A stretch of 26,136 nt of DNA from a virus, in the IMG/VR virus record IMGVR_UViG_3300021962_000560, positions 1-26,136 of that record; one strand, written 5' to 3'. Under the pieces are notes generated by a model, which was not told where the DNA came from, searched no databases, and saw only the letters and a list, made by a program, of their open reading frames with translations. Of the stretch, positions 14,465 through 21,066 are shown in pieces. A program made the position numbers and the translations under genes. The stretch's first letter is position 1, and each line of letters starts with the position of its first letter.

Positions 14465-14790
14465 CGGCTTCGGTTAAGTACCTGATGGACAGCCCGTGCG
14501 ACGTCTGCGCGCCGAATCGAGCCGCCCTGCTGGAAGTAGGCCTGGCGCTGCTGTTGCGCCCGCGCCCACGACTCCTTGTAGTCATCCGCCATCGTCAGCC
14601 CGCGCGCAGCCATGTACTCGCGGTGCTTGGTGCGGGTGCTGATGTCGGCGCCGTCGGTGGCCCGTGCGCCGTCGTAGTGGCGATCACCCCAGAGCACGCC
14701 CGCGTCGTTGCGCATGGGCTCGCGGTGGTCCTCGGTGACCTCGATCAACTCTCCGGTGTGACGGTCTTGGATGAAGCGGCGACGGGTCAA
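14461..14790 (-). CDS. Small conserved podovirus protein, function unknown
   Basis: This 109-aa protein begins with RRRFIQDRHTGELIEVTEDH, continues with LWGDRHYDGARATDGADIS, then TKHREYMAARGLTMADDY. I associate these motifs with a protein often found just before phage scaffold genes, but no function is known to me. It is highly charged and probably helical. The start is a rare TTG at 14790 that overlaps the 777-aa protein's stop as TTGA, so translation is likely coupled and modest. It in turn overlaps the scaffold gene by four bases. Confidence 0.65.
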   Translation of the reverse strand: MTRRRFIQDRHTGELIEVTEDHREPMRNDAGVLWGDRHYDGARATDGADISTRTKHREYMAARGLTMADDYKESWARAQQQRQAYFQQGGSIRRADVARAVHQVLNRSR

Positions 14791-17120
14791 CGCTGGTCCT
14801 CCTCAGCCATGGCACTGAGCGAGTAGCCGAGGGCGGCCACCGCGGCCGCGGGCGCCATGCCCTTGCGCATCAGCTCCACCGCGCGCGCCCAATCGGCCTC
14901 GCTGAAGAACTTGCGCATCAGCTGAATGTCGTCACGGGCGCCGCCGCCGTATTGAGGGTCGGCATCGCGCGCGATCTTGGCCTCGATGACCTTGCGAACG
15001 TCCGGCGACTCGCTGATGTTGCGGCTCACGGTCTGCGACACGCCCTCGGGCAGGTCCGCGAAGCCCTGCAGAATCGAACTCGTCTTGGCGCCCTCGCCGT
15101 ACTCGTGCGGGACGTAGAACGACTCCAGGCGGCCGGACTGCACCGGGATGCCGGCTTGTTGGGCACGCTTGATTGCATCCACCGACGCTTTGGGGTCGTC
15201 AAAGACGGTGTTGAAGTCGGCAACCAGACCACCTCTCGCGGACGGACTGACCGCCAGGCCGCTGCGCAGCGCCGCCAGGCGCGCGTTGAACGCGTCGACC
15301 TCCGCGGGGTCCATAGGCCGCCCGCCCGTGTCGATGACACCCGCCACGCGCTCCGATGCCGGCACCTGGCGCGAGGTGTGCACGATGTGGCCGGCGCTGG
15401 CCTCCTGCGCGTCGATGCCGCCGCGCATGTTCTCGATCGCCTCCAGCACCTTCATGGTGTTGGGCTCGACCATCTGCTCGCCCGTGCGCATGTCCACCAG
15501 CACCGGCGAGACGTTGCCGAGGTTCTGCTCGACCTGGCCAGCCGAGTTGGTGTACCGCCCGATGTGGTCCTGAACGGGCAGCGTGCGGAACTGCGCCGCA
15601 CTGTGCAGCACGTCGCGCGGGCCAGCGCCCACCGACTCGGGCATGCCCGGGTACATCGACGCGTCCTGGTTGCGCAGGGCCCAGGTGGCCGAACGGCTGT
15701 ACAGGTTCTTGGTGTCCTCGGGCATGCCCGGCAGAGCCGGCAGGTGCCCGGTGTTGAAGCCCGGCATCTGCTCGTGCGTGGCCGAGAACAGGTGCTTGGG
15801 CACCGAGTCAGCCATGGTGGCGTTGGCATCACGCAAGGCCTGCACCATGCCTTCGCGCCCGGTCGGATAGCTGGCGCCGGCCCGCCGGCTGTACAGGTCC
15901 TGGGCCTTGCCAGAGATCCACGGCACCTCCTGCGTCATCGGGCCGGTCCAGTCGGTGCGGCCGCCCACGCCGCGCTCGTTCAGGCGGGCCGTCTGCAGCG
16001 CCGTCTCGGCGTCCATGAACTGGTGCATGGGCGACGTGACCCCAGCGCGCCACGGCTCGCCCGTGGGGTGGGTGTAGCCGTAGTGCTGGGCATTGCGGAA
16101 GTCGTTGACGCCGAACAGGCCGGCGGTTGGCTCACGCGGGTCGATCTTCGGGCCGTACTCGCCGGTCTTCTCACCCAGAACGGCGGCACGGTTCTCGGCC
16201 ACCGCGGAGTCCAGCGTGTCAGCCTGGTCCTGGTACTTGGCCCGGCGCGGCGCGCCGATCGCGCGGCTGGTGCTGTGCTTGATGGCCAGGTCGGTTTCGC
16301 TGGCGGGGCTGACGCCGGCCGAGTACACGGCGTGCGCCTCCACGTCGCGCCCGATGCGCCACGGCTCGCTGGTCTCAGCCATACCGGCCTTGGCGCGCGG
16401 ATACCAGCTGCCGGCCGGGCGCGTCGGGTCGGCGTAGTTGATCTCGGTGGCGCTCGTCTCGACGTTGCGGTCGAGGCGGTTGCGCATGGACCCCAGCGCC
16501 TGCGGGCTCTTGATGTCGCGCGGTGCTCCCACGTACCCGCCGTCGGGCGTGCGGTGCAGGTGGTCGCCCTTGCGCGCTGCAGCCAGCACGGCGTCCGGCC
16601 CGTCTTCACGCGCCATCTCGCGGTAGTAGGTGCCCGGACGCGCCGCGCGCCGGCCATCACCTTTGCCCTTGGCCTCAACGGCCTGGCCCTCGGCCGCAGC
16701 CCGGTTGGCCTTCTCCACCTTCTTCTGGCGGGCGGCGTCCTCAGTCTGCTTGCGGCCGAACTGCGCCAGCGGATCGGGCGGCCCGGCGCGCTCGCTCTCG
16801 GCCACGGCCTGCTCGACGGCCTCGCGCACCGAAGTGGCTTCCTTGGCCGCCTTGCCACCCTTGCGCGCCTTGTTGGCCACCTTGGCCACGCCGCCGACGA
16901 TAGGCACGGCACCCAGGCTGGCCAGGGCCATGCCCAACTTGTCGTCGTCTCGCCTGGCACGCTCAAAGTCGCGGCCGGCCTGGGCGGTGCCCACCACCGG
17001 CAGGAAGCCCGTGGCAATGTCAATGGCCATGTCGCCGAGGTCCGCGTCCTCGGGCGTGTCCAGCGACACGTACTTGCGGGCTCGGTCGCGCAGGGCGTCA
17101 ATCAAGGCTTGGGTGTCCAT
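14787..17120 (-). CDS. Large 777-aa virion-type protein, function unknown
   Basis: An N-terminal Gly/Ala-rich region carries two membrane-prone segments (about 31-45, MAIDIATGFLPVVGT, and 62-82, LGMALASLGAVPIVGGVAKV). A Lys/Arg/Glu-rich linker follows (84-160). The long middle (about 165-640) is rich in Arg, Gly, Tyr and Trp and has short motifs such as GYTHPTGEPWRAG, VPWISGKAQDLYS and WALRNQDASMYPG. The C-terminus has another Ala-rich segment (MAPAAAVAALGYSLSAMA). The two-segment N-terminus resembles membrane-interacting ejected proteins, but the middle is not the Gln-rich helix type. It could be an ejected effector or internal protein. No catalytic motif is recognised. Confidence 0.55.
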   Translation of the reverse strand: MDTQALIDALRDRARKYVSLDTPEDADLGDMAIDIATGFLPVVGTAQAGRDFERARRDDDKLGMALASLGAVPIVGGVAKVANKARKGGKAAKEATSVREAVEQAVAESERAGPPDPLAQFGRKQTEDAARQKKVEKANRAAAEGQAVEAKGKGDGRRAARPGTYYREMAREDGPDAVLAAARKGDHLHRTPDGGYVGAPRDIKSPQALGSMRNRLDRNVETSATEINYADPTRPAGSWYPRAKAGMAETSEPWRIGRDVEAHAVYSAGVSPASETDLAIKHSTSRAIGAPRRAKYQDQADTLDSAVAENRAAVLGEKTGEYGPKIDPREPTAGLFGVNDFRNAQHYGYTHPTGEPWRAGVTSPMHQFMDAETALQTARLNERGVGGRTDWTGPMTQEVPWISGKAQDLYSRRAGASYPTGREGMVQALRDANATMADSVPKHLFSATHEQMPGFNTGHLPALPGMPEDTKNLYSRSATWALRNQDASMYPGMPESVGAGPRDVLHSAAQFRTLPVQDHIGRYTNSAGQVEQNLGNVSPVLVDMRTGEQMVEPNTMKVLEAIENMRGGIDAQEASAGHIVHTSRQVPASERVAGVIDTGGRPMDPAEVDAFNARLAALRSGLAVSPSARGGLVADFNTVFDDPKASVDAIKRAQQAGIPVQSGRLESFYVPHEYGEGAKTSSILQGFADLPEGVSQTVSRNISESPDVRKVIEAKIARDADPQYGGGARDDIQLMRKFFSEADWARAVELMRKGMAPAAAVAALGYSLSAMAEEDQR

Positions 17121-17127
17121 CGGGGCC

Positions 17128-17499
17128 TCACTTCAGCATGCGCAGCTTGTAGATCGTGGTCTGGTACAGGCTCTCGATCTCGTCGATGATGTTCTGCAGG
17201 CAGGTCTCGTCACGCGGCACGGCCTGGTAGCGCAGCCGGGCGATGCGCTCGATGTCGAGCTCGAGCTCGTCGGCGATCGACTCCTTCGGCCTGGCCGCGT
17301 CCAGGGCCGGCTTGACGCGCTTGCCGGCGTAGCCCTGGTAGGACTCGACGAACTGGTCCATCAGGTCGCTCAGGGCGTCGTAGAACGCCCCCAGAGCCAT
17401 GTGCTGGCTGTAGCTGTCGGTGGCCCAGTGCTCGATGTGCGCCACCGTGCGCGCGCGCAGCAGCACGGTGACCAGGTCGCTCGTCTTTTCGAGGCTCAT
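17128..17499 (-). CDS. Dps/ferritin-like small helical protein (DUF5856-like)
   Basis: This 123-aa protein is predicted all-helical. H24-W25, H33, D48 and E52 line up with the Dps ferroxidase set H51-W52, H63, D78, E82: the distances H33-D48 (15) and D48-E52 (4) equal those in E. coli Dps, and AFYDALSDLMDQFVE matches GFRTALIDHLDTMAE in pattern. The Dps ligand D67 is replaced by Gly37 and the loop before H33 is three residues shorter. A second helical pair (about 72-120) has no obvious ligands. GAGG precedes the ATG. It lies between an adhesin cassette and the 777-aa protein. Iron or DNA binding is inferred. Confidence 0.55.
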   Translation of the reverse strand: MSLEKTSDLVTVLLRARTVAHIEHWATDSYSQHMALGAFYDALSDLMDQFVESYQGYAGKRVKPALDAARPKESIADELELDIERIARLRYQAVPRDETCLQNIIDEIESLYQTTIYKLRMLK

Positions 17500-17506
17500 G
17501 GCGCCC

Positions 17507-17821
17507 TCAAATCGTCACGTTGCCAGAGATGATCTGGTCGGTAGTGATGGTGCCGTTAGGCGACGGCGGCGGGGGCGGCGTTGGCGCTGGCGGGTCGGTC
17601 GGGATGGGATAGTCCACCCACTGCCCCTCGCTCTGGCTCCATTTCCACACATAGCCGTCAACAGGCGCTGGCTCCACAGGCCGCACCACCCAGCCTGGAG
17701 GATCCCACCAGATAGTCTCCTCGCCCGGCCCAGGCAGCGGAGGCTCAGGCACCTCCACCCAGCCCTCAGTGCCGTCCGTGTGATCCTTGGGGATCGAGCC
17801 GTTTTTGCTGTAGAGCGTCAT
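17507..17821 (-). CDS. Pro/Trp-rich small protein of the adhesin cassette
   Basis: This 104-aa protein has Trp-rich segments (GWVEVPEPPLPG, WWDPPGWVV, YVWKWSQSEGQW) and a poly-Pro stretch near 82-92. The tail (TITTDQIISGNVTI) is beta-like. It overlaps the LamG gene by four bases as ATGA, and no family is recognised. Pro-rich linkers plus Trp patches suggest a structural fibre accessory or chaperone. Its position ends the adhesin group. Confidence 0.5.
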   Translation of the reverse strand: MTLYSKNGSIPKDHTDGTEGWVEVPEPPLPGPGEETIWWDPPGWVVRPVEPAPVDGYVWKWSQSEGQWVDYPIPTDPPAPTPPPPPSPNGTITTDQIISGNVTI

Positions 17822-19803
17822 AGCGTCGGGAATGCTGCGGTTGGCGGGGTGAAGTTGCCGGTGTACCGGGCGTAGCCGTTAGTGATGCGGAGGTCTTGGA
17901 TGTAGCCGTTGAGCGCATCGCCGCCCGTGCGGTTGGCCGCGACATACATGACGCTGGTCTGGTTGAAGTCCGTGCTGACCGTTCCGGTTCCGTCGTTCAC
18001 GCCGTCAATGTAGATCTTGGTCTGGTTGCTGCCAGTGCCTTCACGCACTACGGCAATGTGATACCAAGTAGATCCAGACAACGCACCCGTGGATGTAATG
18101 GTGCTGGTCGTGTACGTGAACACCACCTTGTCGCTGGCATCCGTAGACACCAGCCAGCCGGTCGTGCTAGTACCTTTGGCCACCAAGCCGCGAGCAGCAC
18201 CCGTTGCGCCGAGGTACAGCCAGAACTCAACGGTGAACGCGCCCGTACCAAACCGTAGCTCAGGCTTGTCGATGATCGGCAGCCAATCCCCCGTCCCATC
18301 AAAATACATCGATGTCGTGCCGAATTTCGCCTGAGTTGTAGACACCTGCGCATTGCCTTCGGTCTCAGCATCGTTGATCGTCGCAGCGTCGTAGATGCCC
18401 GCGTTGTCAAAGTTCAGCAGGAGGCTGGTGCCGCTGATTGCGGTGAGGGGGGAGGTGGGAACAGTTAGTGTGGCACCGCTATAAACAGCAGTCCCATTTA
18501 CCAACCTCAAGTTTGAAATATAGCCCTTAAAATTAAGTCCACCGCCTCCAAATTGACCAATTGATACTGATTGATTGCCATAGTTGTGACTGTCAGCAGC
18601 AGATACTGAGAGAGTGCCGTTGAAATATAGTGAGGTTGTCCCTCCGCTCCTAACAGCCGCAATGTGATACCAAGTGTTTAATGGCGGATTTGATGCAAAC
18701 CCAGTTGTGTAAAGCGCAGACCCAACACCAATGGTTGCGTTGTAATAAGCAAGCCTTGTTCCGGCAAATGAGATTGTTCCGCCGTTTGAGCCGTGTTCTA
18801 TTATGTAGCCACCGTTTGTTGCAGCGTAAAACCAGCATTCCCAGGTAAAATCGCCTGTTCCATATGCAAAAGCCGCGTTGCTTGGAACAGTGAGAAAATC
18901 CCCCGTACCATCAAAATACCCACTGCCCCCATAGGTAGCCGTGCTGTACGACGCTGGCGGGTTGAACGGCGCGAACTTGCTGATGCGCGTGTCGCCGTTA
19001 ACCGTGATGGCAAAGGCGTTGGTGCTGTTGTCTTTGAAGCGGTTGTCCTGCAAGCACAGCAGGCTGGTGCCGCTGATCGCGGATAGGGGTGACGTGGGTG
19101 GCGTGAAGGCGCTGGTGTAGACAGCGGTGCCGTTCACAAAGCGCTGATTGCTAATATAGCCCGCAAACTGTGCATTAGAGACGTTATTATATGGATCTGA
19201 TGCCGTCCAATAAGCAGCGCCAGGATTAAAACTTGGGGAATAAGTGCCTGACCCAGCACTTGCCCCATTAACGTACAGCGTGACTGTTGTCCCAGAACGC
19301 ACTAATGCAACGTGGTTCCACTGATTATTTTTGTATGTGCCGCTTGTCTGCGTAATAACTAAAGTGCCGCTTGAAATGCTAACTACTAAATTTTCACTAT
19401 TATTTCTGTAAATTACAAAACCTGCCCATGGAACCGATCCAGTTCTCCAGCCAAGCAAAGTGCCGTAAGATTTAGTTCCTAAATCGTAAATCCAAGTTTC
19501 CCAAGTAAAATCTCCAGCTATCGTAGATCCAGAAGAAAAATTAACGCTTAAATAATCCCCCGTCCCATCAAAATACCCGCTCCAATACCCCGTAGGCATG
19601 TACGGGTTGAAGCTGCCCTGCGTAGTGTCGCCGTTCCGCGTAACGCTGAAAGCGTTGGTGCTGCTGTCTAGGAACGTATTGTTCTGGGCGCCGTTCGTGC
19701 TGGTGGTGTTCAGCAGCAGACTGACGTATTTCCAGTACGCATCGGTGACCGAGGCCACCGCAGTCTTCAGGCTGGCGATTACGCCGTGGAGTACACCGCT
19801 CAT
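17818..19803 (-). CDS. Triple LamG-type (concanavalin-like) adhesin
   Basis: The 661-aa protein has a short N-terminal helix (1-30) and three LamG-like jelly-roll modules at about 76-236, 295-451 and 499-655. Each begins with YFDGTGD followed by Y/F/W-L, and each carries FTWE or FTVE, a NxWxH or TWYHIA strand and a YI/V-DG or YFNG turn. Linkers repeat S/T-AISGTSLL. Such domains bind glycans or proteins, so this is likely a receptor-binding surface protein. DNA for modules 1 and 2 (about 19131-19600 and 18480-18950) is clearly more AT-rich than the linkers and module 3. The start overlaps the upstream fibre stop as ATGA. Confidence 0.8.
   Translation of the reverse strand: MSGVLHGVIASLKTAVASVTDAYWKYVSLLLNTTSTNGAQNNTFLDSSTNAFSVTRNGDTTQGSFNPYMPTGYWSGYFDGTGDYLSVNFSSGSTIAGDFTWETWIYDLGTKSYGTLLGWRTGSVPWAGFVIYRNNSENLVVSISSGTLVITQTSGTYKNNQWNHVALVRSGTTVTLYVNGASAGSGTYSPSFNPGAAYWTASDPYNNVSNAQFAGYISNQRFVNGTAVYTSAFTPPTSPLSAISGTSLLCLQDNRFKDNSTNAFAITVNGDTRISKFAPFNPPASYSTATYGGSGYFDGTGDFLTVPSNAAFAYGTGDFTWECWFYAATNGGYIIEHGSNGGTISFAGTRLAYYNATIGVGSALYTTGFASNPPLNTWYHIAAVRSGGTTSLYFNGTLSVSAADSHNYGNQSVSIGQFGGGGLNFKGYISNLRLVNGTAVYSGATLTVPTSPLTAISGTSLLLNFDNAGIYDAATINDAETEGNAQVSTTQAKFGTTSMYFDGTGDWLPIIDKPELRFGTGAFTVEFWLYLGATGAARGLVAKGTSTTGWLVSTDASDKVVFTYTTSTITSTGALSGSTWYHIAVVREGTGSNQTKIYIDGVNDGTGTVSTDFNQTSVMYVAANRTGGDALNGYIQDLRITNGYARYTGNFTPPTAAFPTL
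18289..18307 (+). repeat. 19-bp sequence shared by LamG modules (copy at module 3)
   Basis: CCCCGTCCCATCAAAATAC occurs here and identically at 19558-19576, with one mismatch at 18901-18919. It encodes the YFDGTG motif at the start of each module. Identity at the base level, including silent positions, points to recent duplication or gene conversion rather than protein-level selection alone. Confidence 0.7.
18901..18919 (+). repeat. 19-bp LamG module sequence (copy at module 2, one mismatch)
   Basis: This copy differs from the other two only at one base (CCGTACC in place of CCGTCCC). It marks the 5' border of module 2 in the coding direction. Confidence 0.7.
19558..19576 (+). repeat. 19-bp LamG module sequence (copy at module 1)
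   Basis: Identical to 18289-18307 although the DNA following it in the coding direction (module 1) is AT-rich and dissimilar to module 3. This makes it a likely short homology seed for module exchange. Confidence 0.7.
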
Positions 19804-20684
19804 GACAAGCCGTTCCCGCTGATGATCCAGGTCGTGCTGGAGACCTTCACTGCCGTGGCGATGCCGTACGCCGCCAGCGTCCTGCTGCCCGTCGAGCCGT
19901 CACCAGCCTGATACAGCGTGTCGCTCGTGATGGCAACCGTCACGGTGTTGATCATGTTGATGAACGTGATCGTGGTGCCTACCGGGAACGCCACACTTGC
20001 ATTGGCAGGGATCGTGAACGTGCGGGCGTTGTTGTCCGAGGCCGGGTGAACGATGGTCTTGCCCGCATCCCCCGCAACCAGCGTATACGCCGCAGACTGC
20101 GCGTTCTGAGGCATCCCGGTGTAGCCCACCGAGCTTGCGTTGTTGGACTCAGGAGCCACCGTCGCCAGCGTTGTGGTGCCGGTGAATGTCGGCCCCGCAG
20201 TAAGCGCCAGTTCCGTGCCGGACCCGCTGGTCGTGTAGCTCGTTGACCAAGCGCTGCCGGTGCTGACTGCGACCCCGGCAGATGGGTAGACCATCGAGCC
20301 ACCACCACCAGCCGCGTCAATCGTCTGGTTGGGCCACGTGCCAGTGATTGTGATGTTGGTGCCAGCAACCAGACTAGGGGTCGCCGTGCCAGTGCCGCCG
20401 TTGGCAACCGGCAAAAGACCCGTGACGCCCGTGGTCAGAGGCAAGCCCGTTGCGTTGGTCAGCGTAGCCGCTGCCGGGGTGCCAAGATTCGGCGTCGTGA
20501 ACTCTGGATTGGTGGCCAACACCAAGTTGCCAGTACCCGTTACCGCGTTGGCCAGCGTCACGCCACCGTAAGTGATGGCTGCGCTGAACGTCGCAGCACG
20601 CGGGAATGTGTAGGTGTCAGACGCCCCCGGCGCTCGCAACTGCGGTGTTGCAGTATCAAGAGCGATGACTTCAAAAGCTGCCAT
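19800..20684 (-). CDS. Tail-fibre-type protein
   Basis: The 294-aa protein carries blocks common in phage fibres: FTTPNLGTPAAATLTN, then LPVANGGTGTATPS, then NITITGTWPNQTID. The C-terminal part has VHPASDNNARTFTIPANASVAF, VGTTITFINM and GSTGSRTLAAYGIATAVK, ending WIISGNGLS. This is a beta-rich fibre terminal domain seen in many tailed phages. GAGGTAA precedes the ATG. It is translationally coupled to the LamG adhesin, so the two may form one appendage with this protein as shaft and LamG as binding part. That arrangement is inference. Confidence 0.75.
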   Translation of the reverse strand: MAAFEVIALDTATPQLRAPGASDTYTFPRAATFSAAITYGGVTLANAVTGTGNLVLATNPEFTTPNLGTPAAATLTNATGLPLTTGVTGLLPVANGGTGTATPSLVAGTNITITGTWPNQTIDAAGGGGSMVYPSAGVAVSTGSAWSTSYTTSGSGTELALTAGPTFTGTTTLATVAPESNNASSVGYTGMPQNAQSAAYTLVAGDAGKTIVHPASDNNARTFTIPANASVAFPVGTTITFINMINTVTVAITSDTLYQAGDGSTGSRTLAAYGIATAVKVSSTTWIISGNGLS

Positions 20685-20692
20685 GATTTACC

Positions 20693-21061
20693 TCAAACGG
20701 TGTACGCCGTGCCGTTGCTGGACAGCACAGAGTCTGTGACGGTGTAGCTCGCGCCCGTGCTGGTCAAAATGGCCAAAGGCACTGAATACGACGTGCCGGT
20801 GCTGTTGAGCACGTTGATGTTTCCGGCTGGTGGGGTTGGTGACGGCGGGTTCTGCAGCAGATAGTTCAATGCAGACGATGCGGTGGTGACTGTTGAGTCA
20901 AACAGCTGAACCAGCGCAATGACTCTTCCGCTGATAGGCGCATCAGGGATCCCGTAGTACGAACACAAGTCGTGCAAGTCGCCGTTGAAATCCTGGCTTG
21001 ATTTGCCAGTAATGTCGCGAATCGCTTGCTGCAGGGCGCCTTGAAGCGTCTGAGTCATCAT
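20693..21061 (-). CDS. Small protein with helical head and three C-terminal beta repeats
   Basis: The 122-aa protein has a helical N-terminus (about 4-70; LQGALQQAIRDITGKSSQDFNG) and a Pro-rich hinge (72-79). Three repeats of about 11 residues follow: VLNSTGTSYSV (84-94), LTSTGASYTV (99-108) and VLSSNGTAYTV (112-122). GAGGTAG lies before the ATG pair. It is the first gene after the portal and first of the adhesin cassette. The helical head may anchor to the virion while the repeats start a beta shaft. No family is recognised. Confidence 0.6.
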   Translation of the reverse strand: MMTQTLQGALQQAIRDITGKSSQDFNGDLHDLCSYYGIPDAPISGRVIALVQLFDSTVTTASSALNYLLQNPPSPTPPAGNINVLNSTGTSYSVPLAILTSTGASYTVTDSVLSSNGTAYTV

Positions 21062-21066
21062 CTACC

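Noticed and set aside
14952-17189. 745-codon plus-strand open frame opposite the 777-aa gene
   Set aside because: It is antisense to a gene with coherent protein sequence and operon coupling. Its translation is a His/Arg/Leu/Val-rich low-complexity string typical of shadows in GC-rich DNA.
17818-20684. Diversity-generating retroelement acting on the adhesin or fibre
   Set aside because: No reverse transcriptase gene and no template/variable repeat pair with adenine-directed changes are visible; the repeats seen are identical short seeds.
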